Shown here in pieces: positions 54,079 through 64,000 of a stretch of DNA of 64,000 nt. The position numbers and the translations under genes are program-made. Each line of letters starts with the position of its first letter. Position 1 is the stretch's first letter. Source of the stretch: Agelas oroides (taxonomy: Eukaryota; Porifera; Demospongiae; Agelasida; Agelasidae); assembly GCA_949130485.1 (NCBI GenBank), contig OX422190.1, forward strand, positions 5,804,861-5,868,860, in the 5' to 3' direction. Under the pieces are notes generated by a model that was given only the letters and a program-made list of their open reading frames with translations, did no database searches and was not told the DNA's origin.

Positions 54079-54589
54079 TGTTCTATTTGACACTGTCAGA
54101 AAAGTTGCAGAACTGGTTTTGAACATCTAATTGCCACTTGGGCCAAATATATCTCAAAGATCTCAGGTCGACTGTGGCATTGACCTTTGCTACATCAAAA
54201 GTGCTGTATCTGAGACGTTGCTCCTGTGCTCATAATTATGAAAACTGTGACATTCAAGGTGGTGCAAATCACATCGCAAATTACTTCAACAACAAGCAAC
54301 AAAGGTGGAGGTGGAAGCACGGAAGTGAGACTTTTAAATGCTTAATAACCCTCAAGTATCAAATGCAGATCCCAGACTCTTGCTGGTTGGGACAGTTTCC
54401 AAGGGTTGACATTTGGACCTAAGAATACGCTAAATTATGTCAGCATGGACTTTCATCCAAGACTAGAACAGCCTCCCAAGGTGAAATTAATGCCAAAGTC
54501 AGCTCCAGAGTCCCTTTCTCTACCTAAAAAATAAACAACCGAATCTGGCTTTTCAGTGGTAGACTGACCTCGCAGTGACTTGGAAAGTT

Positions 54590-54648
54590 TAGTCTCGCGG
54601 AGCCAGACTCTCACACGAAAAGCGTGAGAGTCTGGCTCCGCGAGACTA
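54590..54648. repeat. hairpin, 25-base arms
   Basis: TAGTCTCGCGGAGCCAGACT plus CTCAC pairs with GTGAGAGTCTGG and its continuation to GAGACTA, across a roughly 9-base loop. Probably a micro-MITE. Confidence 0.9.
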
Positions 54649-54984
54649 GGAAAGTTACGCTCTATCTCGTATCTTCAGTACAAAGGTCATTCTTCTGTGG
54701 TGATGTAATTGCAATTACATCATGGGCACCAGAGGTTGTGAAGTTAGTGCGCCCCTTGCGATATCGCGATGTTACTTGTGGCATTAATATGATTTATTTT
54801 GCGAAGACCGACAAAGGGTCATGGTTTCGGGGGAAGCCTGGGAACGAGGCTATGACATATATAGCGCACTGTTTAGACTAGCTCAGCCCATTAGCTCAGC
54901 CCGCTGCATGTCTAAGCTCTCTCTGCCGTGTTGTGGTAGCTGCATATACTCAGCGAGCTCAGCGATCGAGGTGAGGCTGAATCA

Positions 54985-55032
54985 ATGGAGAGGCAGAACA
55001 GAGCCGTGGATGCTCCTGTTTATAGGCACAGG
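54985..55032 (+). CDS. locus 3 exon 1
   Basis: ATG (54985) to AGG, then GTGAGTTGCT. It encodes MERQNRAVDAPVYRHR. At the position of the locus 1 and 2 ATG there is GTG (55006), but an in-frame ATG seven codons upstream can serve. Phase 0, fitting exon 2. Confidence 0.6.
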
Positions 55033-56280
55033 GTGAGTTGCTCGACGGCTCGCGCGCGAGTTCGCCACCTTACGTGTAGAGCGTTTTGAGAAAATATGCA
55101 GTACAATGTAGGCGAGCACTAGTGTTATATATATAATACTATGTTTCATCCCTTTGCCCTTGCATGCCAAGTCCAAGTTTAATAAACCTTGGCACTTTGA
55201 GTTCTGGGGTTTGCAACTGCACATATCTCACTCAAGAATGAAGTTTGTTTCCCGGCCCAACCCCCCCACCACTTTCACTTTTATCTCACAAACAATAGCC
55301 TAATCCCCAGGCCTTCCTGCTTGTAGTTTTTGCAGTAACACTGTAGATAGGAATAGGCTGGGGAAAAGGCTAAGGTTTCAACATAAGCAGGTATATAGCG
55401 TGAGTATCTTAGCTCGGCTGCATTGTAAAGACTATATGCTCCCCCCTTAGATCCAGCAGTCCTGATGGATGACAGACTGTAAGGCACAGGCTAGCTAGCT
55501 AGGTTTGCTCAAGAGTAGAATGAAGAGAGCAGGGCAGAAAGGCTGAGCAGTAGGAATAATTGTGAATGCAGCAGAGCTCTCATGCTGCTGAAAGTGCCCG
55601 ACAAAGTGAAGCATGATTAATAACGGGAAGGAGAATAATGGATTGAGCTTGATGTAAAATCCTGTGAAATACGACATTGTAGAATTATTGCATCACTCTC
55701 AAATAGGGCAGGATGCATGATTATATAGCCTCGTTCCCAGGCCCCGCCCAGCTTTCCGTCGCTTATAGTACGGTGAAGCGGGAGAGGGCCTGGTATCTTT
55801 TCTCACGTGAGTGACGTCAGGATAGAAAGGATGGTAGAAAGGTTTAATTATGCGTGGGCGCACAGGGCCCAGAACAGCAAAAAGAGCCAAGGTACCAGGT
55901 AAGTTACCACACATATCTAGTTAGTGGGGGGCGACTGTCATATACATCAAGCATTGAGCATGTAGTTGGTTGAAGATACGCGAAATGCAGCCTGTTAGTT
56001 CTGCATATTTTCGCCATTTTTCGATTACGTCATGCTCATGTGAGAAAAAGTAAGTGTGGTAACTCAGTGAAAATTGACCTGCACACAGACCAGAAACAAG
56101 AGATTTAAATTTGTGTGGCCTAACCACTACATAACATCTGTGAGGGAATCACCTGCATGCATTAAGAACATGTAAGTTCCTTACTGCAACTTTGAAGTGT
56201 GCATTTGTAATGCCTCCCTCACAGATGTTCTGAGGGTTGTCATTCTATTGTGGTTGTAAGATAAACTGGGCCAGTTCGTT
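55033..56280 (+). other. locus 3 intron 1, first part
   Basis: A partial TAGCCTCG-family element lies at 55728-55800. Otherwise unrecognised. Confidence 0.45.
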
Positions 56281-56475
56281 TACAGCAGATTGCAAAAGTC
56301 TTGCAACAAGCAAGCTTAACAGTGGAAAACCACAATTGATTTATTGTCCTTGAACCAAGAGGAAGGTCATGCTGAGGTGGGGGGGGGGGGAGATAATCAG
56401 ATTCATGCGTGGTAAATCAATTGTGGTTTTCCACTGTTCCGCTTGCGTGTTGCAAGACTTTTGCAATCTGCTGTA
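56281..56475. mobile_element. MITE with about 62-bp TIRs
   Basis: Arms 56281-56342 and 56414-56475 are inverted (TACAGCAGATTGCAAAAGTC; AACAGTGGAAAACCACAATT), with a G-rich spacer. Confidence 0.88.
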
Positions 56476-56904
56476 TGAATCAGGGCAGTTGCCTTTCTGG
56501 TTGCCTTATGCAATTAGCCTCTAATATCAAAGTAAACCACTCAAAACCACTGCCTCTTCAACTTGACTGCAACCAAGGTAACCACTCTGTGGTTAACCCT
56601 TTAGGGCTGCATGACTGAGATTGTACTGTTTTGTGGCTTCTCACTTAGTAATGCCATTCCCACGAGAACTGACACTATTGCTGGTAGTTCTCACACTCTC
56701 TGAAATTATAGTAATAAAGGTGGGCTAGAGTGCTGGGTGTCGTAGCAAGCAGCTGTTGTGGCAATGACAGGTCTGCTAGCGTAAATTAAACAATCAGTTT
56801 TGTCCCTCTGTCAGTCTGTCTGTCTGTCTGTCAGTTTGTCAGTCCAGTGAAAATTTCAGCACATTTACTAGGTTAAACAATTGCTGTACGGAGGAAAAAT
56901 AATT

Positions 56905-58000
56905 TACCGTAATCTCTCGAAAATAGGCCCACCCTCGAAAATACGCCCACCCCCCTTTTTTGAATGAAGTTGTTGCAAAGGGTGCTTTTTAGGCCTTGAT
57001 AGATTATGCTGGCATAATTTTGAGCATAATAGGTGCTCTTGAGCATCAAGAATTATGCTGGCATAATAGGCTGATTTTCATGATGATCCAGGCATAATAG
57101 GCTGATTTCTTGAATGATGGACTCTCACTCTCAGTACATGTAGTCTCAACTGTTTTATTACAACAGCCAGGCTGTTCCTTCAGTCTGCAGTGATACAGTT
57201 CTAGGTCAAGAGTCCACAATTACATACAGGCTAGAACGGGTTAAGTTAATTAATAATATTATGACATTGAAATTTCTATTTTTTTGCTATATGTGTCTTG
57301 TAACTCATGTTTTAAGTCGTCTGTTCATGTTTTCGACTGCGGTATATAAAATTTCTGTGGCGAAATGAGAAGCATAATAGGTGAATCGAAAAGCATAATA
57401 GGTGAATCGAAAAGCATAATAGGTGAATTGTAAAGCATAATGGGTCAAAATTTTGGGAATCAGAGAATAGAATAATAGGCAGGGGCTTGAGCATAATCTA
57501 TCAAGGCCTAGTGCTTTTCTCTTGAAAGTACGCCCACCCATTTATGCCCAGTACTTGTGCTGTTTGCGTTGATGTTGCAAACTGTGAACCAAAAAGCTGT
57601 GCACATGAATATAATTATGTCCTATTCAGCCTGTAAAAAAGTTTACCACATAATTATATTCATGTGCACAGCTTTTTGGTTCACATTTGCAACATCAACG
57701 CAAACAGCTGTACATGCTGTTATGTTAAGCAAAAAGCACAGAAGAAGCAGCAGCGGTTTCAAGAGGATGGACTAACAAATGAAGGCAGGGACTATTTGCT
57801 GTTATTGCATAAGCAAGCGCATGACAAAAAAGGCATTGCTGAATCACTGCATGTGCACACAAATAGAGCTAGAGTAAACTGCGGTTGAGGTGGGCGTATT
57901 TTTGAGAGAAATATCACAACTCTGAAAATACGCCCACCCCCCTCTTTGAGGAGCCACTTAAGTTCATCGCCTATGGGCGTATTTTCGAGAGATTAAGGTA
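56905..58000. mobile_element. MITE, TACCGTAATCTCTCGAAAATA ends, containing another MITE
   Basis: The left TACCGTAATCTCTCGAAAAT and right ATTTTCGAGAGATTAAGGTA are inverted. ATACGCCCACC motifs occur at both ends. The inner inverted pair 57552-57620 / 57649-57716 forms a long hairpin (GTGAACCAAAAAGCTGTGCA). Confidence 0.85.
56990..57510. mobile_element. hAT-like MITE with perfect 8-bp TSD
   Basis: The perfect TIRs start TAGGCCTTGATAGATTATGC. GTGCTTTT flanks both sides (56982-56989 and 57511-57518). The interior is built of AGCATAATAGGTGAATCG-type short repeats. An 8-bp duplication is typical of hAT elements. It inserted into the 56905-58000 MITE. Confidence 0.92.
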
Positions 58001-58004
58001 TGGG

Positions 58005-58850
58005 ACGTATGGAAAAGCGAGAAATGGAAATGAAATGGAAAGTGGAAACGGAAGCTGGAAACTGAAAACAGAAATGGAAATGCAACCTCTTAGTTGTTGC
58101 AGTCATTCAAATGTTGTTGGTTTTCATTCCTAGGCATCCCAGTCCTCTCCCCGCCTCCAGTTTTCGCCATCACTGCCCCCAGTTGTAGTGTAATGTGCTC
58201 ACTTGGGTCGTTGTTTATGTTCTCAGCAGCATTCTATCTTTGGTGTCATACTTAGTAAGCAGCTGATTCTGTATAAATATGCCCTGTACATGTCCTGAGA
58301 TTAATGTTTGAATCAGAACACTACACCAGTATTTCTGCATTGGCAAGTATTGGGGGGGGGGGGGGGCAATGTGTTGGGAATGGGGCTATTGTACCCAGGG
58401 CCTGAGTATGAAGCCATAATTTGCTTCACACACTCCAAGCAATCAAAACTGGAAGTGGGTCTAGGAACGAGGCTGCAAGAGTAGGAATGTTGGCCTTGTC
58501 CAAAAACAAAGTAGGTTACTCAGATAGCAACTAGTCTCGTGCCCAGACCCTCTCACATGTGAACCAGACTAGATTGCAACATTGCTTGCCACATGAGTGC
58601 TACTCAAAAGCAGTAATCACAAAGCACAGTACAAGAGTAAAGGCAAAGCACGAGTCATAAAGCCATGCAGTCCTATAACCATTGCTAAGTAGAATACATG
58701 AGTAATGACTAAGCACACTATGAAGAAAACATTGCACCAGTGATTGGTGTGTTTTTTGTTCCCATTTCCGTTTCCAATTTCCATTTCCAATTTCCATTTC
58801 CAGTTTCCGTTTCATTTCCGTTTCCTGCTTTTCCATATGCCCACCTGATA
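58005..58850. repeat. compound dispersed repeat, third copy
   Basis: 58010-58110 has GGAAATGGAAATG and AACCTCTTAGTTGTTG. 58340-58475 matches the TAGCCTCG-type hairpins of 12890-13500. 58735-58850 carries the purine tract inverted, with GCACCAGTGATTGG beside it. Confidence 0.65.
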
Positions 58851-59159
58851 GGGACCAAAGCAGTTCACTCCTTTGCATTTCCAGCTCTTTTCTATTTAAC
58901 ATTGGTATTTTCCACCATTTTGATATGGTCAACCACTTGGATACGGTGGATACCAGGCATATGTGGACTCCAAGCATGTGTTCGCATTCACCAGCCTCCT
59001 CGTTCCCAGGATTGCGAAAAGCTGGGCAGGGGCCTGGGAGGAGGCAACGCATTCACTTAGCCTCAAGGCCTCGCAGATGGCTGGGCACGAGACTACCATT
59101 TGACAGGTGAGTGAAATATGGCGTGTTATTAGTGTCAAAAACCCGAACGCTCCTATATG

Positions 59160-59242
59160 AGCTTGATGAGGTCAGTCAGTTGCTTCATGAGGTCAGTCAT
59201 TTACTTTATGAGGTTGGTCAGTTACTCTATGAAGTTGGTCAG
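59160..59242. repeat. 21-22-bp tandem repeat, 4 copies
   Basis: The unit resembles TTTATGAGGTCAGTCAGTTGC, with point changes. Confidence 0.8.
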
Positions 59243-59644
59243 CAAATATTTGCTGACAGCCATCAGGGGGTGTGGCAGGCGGGCACAAGAGTAGACCTTC
59301 AGTTGGAAAGTATCAAAACCCTTTGATCTTCCATCCCTACACCCAGCTTTACTATTACAGTGTAGATACCCTATGTAATATGATGTACATACCACAAACG
59401 TTTAATCTGTGTAATATGCAATAGTTATGGGCACACATGGGTCAACAAACAGTTCAGTTTGCTGAGATTGAAATTGCGCGTGGCATGTCTTCTCTGAAGA
59501 CCTCTAGTTTGTATTTGCAGCCATTTATAGTGTGGCTATCCATACTAAAGTGGTAAAACTCGGTCATGCATGGCCTTATTTGAGGGTACGTAGCATCCCT
59601 ACTCTCTTTCCAAGATCATATTAGAGCAGCATGGCTTGTCTTTC

Positions 59645-59850
59645 TTGCATAGTCCTGGCCTTGTACCCAGGCTGTTGATGGGTATGAGGCTAGCACAGTC
59701 CTGGCCTTGTACCCAGGCTGTTGATGGGTATGAGGCTAGCATAGTCCTGGCCTTGTACCCAGGCTGTTGATGGTACGAGGCTAGCATAGTCCTGGCCTTG
59801 TACCCAGGCTGTTGATGGGTATGAGGCTAGCATAGTCCTGGCTTGAGAAG
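59645..59850. repeat. 46-bp tandem repeat, 4 copies
   Basis: The unit is TAGTCCTGGCCTTGTACCCA followed by GGCTGTTGATGGGTATGAGG and CTAGCA. Its ends look like decayed TAGCCTCGTTCCCAGGC termini. Confidence 0.9.
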
Positions 59851-60825
59851 GCTTCAAGAAAGCCAGGGTAAGTCACCTATGTGCACAATGTGGCATTGTG
59901 CAATACATTGACTTAACACAGCCTGCCTAGTGTAGTGATCTATGCTAACTAGCTGGCTCTCGCATGCAACTAAAACTTTCACTTGCTTTTGGGCAGAACT
60001 GATTTGTTTCTGAAATCACACTTTACAACACAACACGTGCAGCAAAACGTAAAAGCAACGTCATACACACAGTAATTAAATAGTTCAGTTAATAATAGGG
60101 GCGACAGAGAGATATCCAGAATACACAGAATAAGACGCAACAAGTTCAAGTGTTCAGGCATTACAATAGGGTCAATGGTTGGAAGTTTTCACATGTGGAC
60201 AGTAGATATGGAATTACAGTCATATTGATGAACAGACAAACCAAATTTTCTATGGACTACACATAGTGTAGAGCTCACCCAATACCCCCGACGCGCATGC
60301 GCAGAAATCAATCTCGTAACCACGAGACAAGATATTGAAAAAATGGCGATTTTGTGTCATGATGATTCATACCGTTATATCTTGTAAACTAGCTGAGTTC
60401 ACAGGTTGGTACTTAGGATTAACTTAATCAGAAACAAACCTGCTTTACTCAGAAAGTAGTCATACGAGTTCACAGTGAAGTTCGACTAAGCTACAACGGT
60501 TGAAGTGCCGGTACTTGCTATCCATTGGAAATGACTGGAGATCCGTGGCCAAACTTCCAGCGAAGGTACGTTTTCATTGTTGCTTAGATGATTAGCCATA
60601 AGCAATTCTGCAGAACCAGTTGCACGTGGGATATAAGCTGTTCTGTGACGATGCCAGGTTCAACGCGATCGGCAGGCAAACTTCGATCGCGATTTCCGGG
60701 GAAAGTCCCTATGGGACACCCCTGCTAATTATGCTTCGATCGACTTCCTGTGGTTTATAATAACTATGTACTAACTCAAAAACGCGTAGCTGTGGCGATA
60801 AATAGCCGGAAGCTAACTCGGGCAC
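59851..60825. other. no supported gene
   Basis: An ATG at 60531 followed by a good donor (AAG-GTACGT at 60566) could be a small first exon, but nothing confirms it. Confidence 0.35.
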
Positions 60826-60963
60826 GGGGTTCACTAAGTTCACCCAACTCCATGTGGTGACATCACAATTTGTAATGTTTATTGCATTGCGCGCGCGGAT
60901 CGAAGATGGAACTGGATCCAGACATGTTAATTGGACCCGAAGAAGCTCAGTATAAAGTCCCAT
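60826..60963. repeat. dispersed repeat shared with 49411 and 50945
   Basis: Contains GTTCACTAAGTTCACCCAAC, CATGTGGTGACATCACAA and ATTGCGCGCGCGGATCG. Confidence 0.85.
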
Positions 60964-61289
60964 ACGGGCGCTATCGGGTTTAAAGGTTGTAAAAATTCCG
61001 GGCGCATACGGGCGTTATCGGGGTTAAAGTGAGAGTTGCACTTAATAATAACCAGTGCTTTGCCAACACAGCACATGTAACTGTTACCCAACAAGTCAGC
61101 CCTGCCACTTCTATCTGTGCATGTAAATAGTTTTAGAGGAGCTATGGACACTAGGAAAGGACCTCAACAGTTGCTCTAGGTTTGTTTAGTGTTCACTGAC
61201 TTTCTGTTAGCGTCAACAATATGGATTATAGTGATAGCTAAGCAAGTTATCCTTGTACACACATGTTGTTTCTCTTTTCCTTGATGCAG

Positions 61290-61353
61290 ATATTGTACGT
61301 GGTGTGGATTCTACTCATGAGTTCTAACCTTCTAACCTGTGTTCACTCAAATG
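61290..61353 (+). CDS. locus 3 exon 2 (signal peptide core)
   Basis: 64 bases, acceptor TTGATGCAG, donor GTATGT, phase 0 to 1. It encodes ILYVVWILLMSSNLLTCVHS then N. Confidence 0.8.
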
Positions 61354-61430
61354 GTATGTTTCACAGATAATAAGTGTCTGACAGCACTGATGAGCCTACT
61401 AGATTACTTAGTCTGTCATTATATAGTGTG

Positions 61431-61790
61431 TACCGTATTTCTTCATGTAGACGCTGCCCTAGAATATTCGCCGCCCTCGAATAGTAGCTGCGGCTAGTAA
61501 ATGTGGCACGCGCACATGTGTGAATGATTTCTGGTGACAGTCACCACACTAGCGCTAGGACTGTTTGTGTTGTACGAGTCGTTCCCACGGCTGACAGCAG
61601 GAGTGAGAGGCTGTGCGTACTACTAACAGCGTCTAGCAACCTTCACCGCCTCACTCGTACGTACCTTATCCAGCCGTTGTTGATGTCTCCGGGCTTTCCA
61701 AAGAAATAAATGCCGCCCTCGAATAGTACCCGCACAAAACGAGCAGCGAAATAAATAGTAGCTGCGGCATCTGATCGAAGAAATACGGTA
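61431..61790. mobile_element. MITE, TACCGTATTTCTTC ends
   Basis: The left TACCGTATTTCTTCATG and right CGAAGAAATACGGTA are inverted. CGCCCTCGAATAGTAGCTGC occurs inside near both ends, in mixed orientation. Confidence 0.82.
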
Positions 61791-62397
61791 TATCCTATGT
61801 AGTTTGCATAGGCAATTTCAGAGTTGAAAGTGGCCTCAAATCACAAGTCACTCAAAAATATAAAGTTTCATGAGTGCCCCTGAACCATTTATCCTGGACA
61901 ATGCTGGCATCACTGGACCAGATTGCCTCTGCTTATTTTCCCTAAAATCGCCAGTACCTGAAGGTCTTGGGGATTTCTACCCTGATAATCGGCAGTGGTA
62001 TGAACAATGATGACGTCTATAGCTATGATAAACGTAGCACACCAACCATGAAGGTACATTGTGCTGTAAATACAACAAGTCCACAATGCTGAGCATCTCA
62101 TAGCTACACTAGTTGGGATGAGCCTGAATGAGCGCCACACTAGCTTGTAGCACCAAAAATGTCTCATGCACCGTGAAATTACAAGGGGGAAACGTCAACT
62201 GTCGTTTTTTTGTGAATTATTAAATATTTGCAACTGTGAATGTATAGAAAGTTAATCTAATTTTAGAGGAAGTCAGTATCAGTTTACCTGGGGTTGGCAG
62301 AAACCATATGACCACAATGAACAAAAAAAAGTTTGTATGCCTTTGGTGTGGCGCTTGTACACTTTGTGAATTGTCGGTTTGTTGAACTTTAACTCTG

Positions 62398-62455
62398 CCA
62401 ACCTACCACCCTCACCTGCACATTTTCACTGGTGGACCTGCTACCACTTTCATCA
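62398..62455 (+). pseudogene. fragment of a C2-like Ig exon
   Basis: CCCTCACCTGCAC and ACTGGTGGACCTGCTACCAC match the Cys163-Thr region of locus 1 exon 4. The match is lost on both sides, and it lies before the V-like exon, so it is a relic. Confidence 0.75.
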
Positions 62456-62756
62456 TCTTGCCTTTGTGGAGTAGGCCAGACAAAATTCATTTCATGTGGC
62501 TCAGACATTAAAAGTAACTGGATAGTCTAAGGAAAAAAAGACAGCATTATAAGGGTGAAGTTTATTTTAATTTCAATACAGGTAAATACAAGCACAGTTG
62601 ACCAACACCGACAGCAACTGTTGTCCATTTTTGGAAAGATATCATAAATGTGGAGCAACTGCTGCCCCTGCATTAAATCTAGGAGTTGTCTTTCAGATGT
62701 TATGCGACAAGTTTTCAATACATAAACATTACTGTGTTTGTATCTCTTCCTTCCAG

Positions 62757-63095
62757 ATGTAGGTGATGTCTGGTTCTCACTCAGAGGTACAACATACCAG
62801 AACAACAGTCTCGTGACCCTGGAGGACATTGGTGAAAAAGATGATGCCCTGCTCTGCAAAACTAACCAAACTACTTGTTGCAGATTTCCTAATACCATAG
62901 GGAACTGGTTCTTTCCCAATGGATCTAGAGTTCCCAGCTCTGGTAAACAGTGGGATTTCCACAGAACCAGAGGTGAAATGGTCGTACGTTTGAATCGTAG
63001 AAGAGGTGGAGAGGAGGGGATCTACCGCTGTGAGATACCTGATTCAGCAAATGTTAACCGGACCATATATATTGGAGTGTACACAGCAGGCACTG
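62757..63095 (+). CDS. locus 3 exon 3 (V-like Ig domain)
   Basis: A 339-base phase 1-1 exon with acceptor CTTCCAG and donor GTGAGT. It encodes DVGDVWFSLRGTTYQNNS onwards. LLC, TTCC, GNWFFPNGSRVPS and GIYRCEIPDS match locus 1 exon 3. It is intact, with no stop. The rest of the gene lies beyond the window. Confidence 0.88.
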
Positions 63096-63491
63096 GTGAG
63101 TGACATTGTTTGTACACTACTGCTTTGTTCAACTGTACTGCTTACAGAAGAGTGAGATTTAAACAGATTTAATAAAGTGTACAATCTGATTGTCAAGTGC
63201 CTTTTCAATTATATTCATAGCTCAAATTGTTGCGATTTCAGCATGTCACTATTATCCTGGCGACTGCAAACCAATGTGTCAATGAAGTGCATCAATATTT
63301 CATTTGTGTAAACGAGGAATATATCCACATATTCCATAATTCAAAATTCCAATAAGTCCCAAAATCTGTCATTTTTTCCCCTCACATGTTTAACATGCTC
63401 CAGACCTGACAGTCAGACCTTAAACCTAAGTCAAAGTCAGGTAGAAAGGTGAGAAATAAAGAAGAGAAAATAAAGAGGGGGAAAAATGACA

Positions 63492-63568
63492 GTGACTCAG
63501 GGAGGGACTCGAACCCGCGACCTGGCAAATGGCCTGCCATGCTCTAACCAACTCAGCTACCAAGTCAC
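63492..63568 (-). ncRNA. tRNA-like head of SINE, copy 1
   Basis: On the minus strand, a tRNA-shaped sequence with A box TAGCTGAGTTGG, anticodon stem TGGCA/TGCCA and B box GGTTCGAGTCC. The base before the anticodon is not T, and the T stem is imperfect. It is therefore a SINE head rather than a working tRNA. Confidence 0.8.
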
Positions 63569-63805
63569 CCGGCAACTCAGTGGCTGAGTTCGAGTACTTA
63601 AGGCTGAGCTGCCAGGGATCCAGCCGAAGCGGATACCAAGCTGGCATGTTCGATGGGGAGGGTGCGGCGAGCACGAAGCGCGAGGCGCATAAGGCTCAGA
63701 TGTTTAACATGCTCCAGACCTGACAGTCAGACCTTAAACCTAAGTCAAAGTCAGAGAGAAAGGTGAGAAGTAAAGAAGAGAAAATAAAGAGGGGAAAAAA
63801 TGACA

Positions 63806-63882
63806 GTGACTCAGGGAGGGACTCGAACCCGCGATCTGGCAAATGGCCTGCCATGCTCTAACCAACTGAGCTACCGAGTCAC
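63806..63882 (-). ncRNA. tRNA-like head of SINE, copy 2
   Basis: As copy 1, but with a canonical D arm (TAGCTCAGTTGGTTAGAGCA) and an acceptor that pairs fully (GACTCGG with CTGAGTC). Closer to the parental tRNA; Pol III boxes A and B are intact. Confidence 0.82.
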
Positions 63883-64000
63883 CCGGCAACTCAGTGGCTG
63901 AGTTCGAGTACTTAAGGCTGAGCTGCCAGGGATCCAGCCGAAGCGGATACCAAGCTGGCATGTTCAATGGGGAGGGTGCAGCGAGCGCGAAGCGCGAGGC

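Larger units (their letters stand above)
63401..64000 (-). repeat. tandem duplicate of a tRNA-derived SINE (about 314-bp unit)
   Basis: Two units 314 bases apart share the block from GACAGTCAGACCTTAAACCT to GGCATGTTCGATGGGG. Each carries one tRNA-like head on the minus strand. The second unit runs into the window edge. Confidence 0.9.

Noticed and set aside
53936..54130. Repeat peptide frame (LYTACRRTYD units)
   Set aside because: Produced by a 30-bp tandem repeat; no wider coding context.
60531..60565. Possible fourth start exon (ATG then AAG-GTACGT)
   Set aside because: It does not resemble the three receptor start exons and has no identified downstream partner.
63426..63967. Minus-strand frames of 75-82 codons in the SINE copies
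   Set aside because: They are translations of the tRNA-derived SINE; two similar frames arise because the unit is duplicated.

Overview
This is animal nuclear DNA. It shows spliced genes with GT-AG introns, an Ig-domain receptor tyrosine kinase, a Ty3/gypsy LTR retrotransposon, a poly(A)-tailed non-LTR retrotransposon with a C-terminal endonuclease, a tRNA-derived SINE, and very many miniature inverted-repeat elements (MITEs). The receptor (short signal-peptide exon, V-like Ig, C2-like Ig, membrane helix, DDR-like tyrosine kinase) in a tandem cluster fits an early-branching metazoan, most likely a demosponge. That placement is an inference from gene content only.

The cellular genes form a plus-strand cluster of one receptor family. 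Locus 1 (11005-24875) is complete: five exons totalling 2313 coding bases (770 codons plus stop), with compatible phases throughout. Kinase pseudogene fragments lie at 26523-27560. Locus 2 has exon 1 (30390-30413), the signal-peptide exon (33897-33960), a membrane-exon remnant (41892-41969) and a kinase 3' remnant (52851-52919). It is a pseudogene broken up by transposable elements. Locus 3 has exon 1 (54985-55032), exon 2 (61290-61353) and an intact first Ig exon (62757-63095), and runs off the right edge.

The rest is mainly mobile DNA. 1-11000: layered MITEs; one (3833-10895, 6-bp target duplication) was hit by a Ty3/gypsy element (4607-9937, CATG duplication) whose LTRs are nearly identical but whose coding region is broken. 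11029-24875: introns with minisatellites and MITEs. 27600-29500: minisatellites. 35231-36790: decayed coiled-coil/Tudor-like gene. 37150-38430 (minus): decayed hAT transposase of the ZMYM1-like type. 42312-47035: a broken and an apparently intact copy of a non-LTR retrotransposon with a CXC-type N terminus and a zinc-finger plus restriction-like endonuclease C terminus. 47036-52100: repeats of its putative promoter/5' UTR unit around a 1.8-kb foldback element. 56905-58000: MITE inside MITE. 63401-64000: two tandem copies of a tRNA-derived SINE.

No CRISPR, operon or bacterial features were seen. Homology calls rest on motifs read by eye; no database search was possible.
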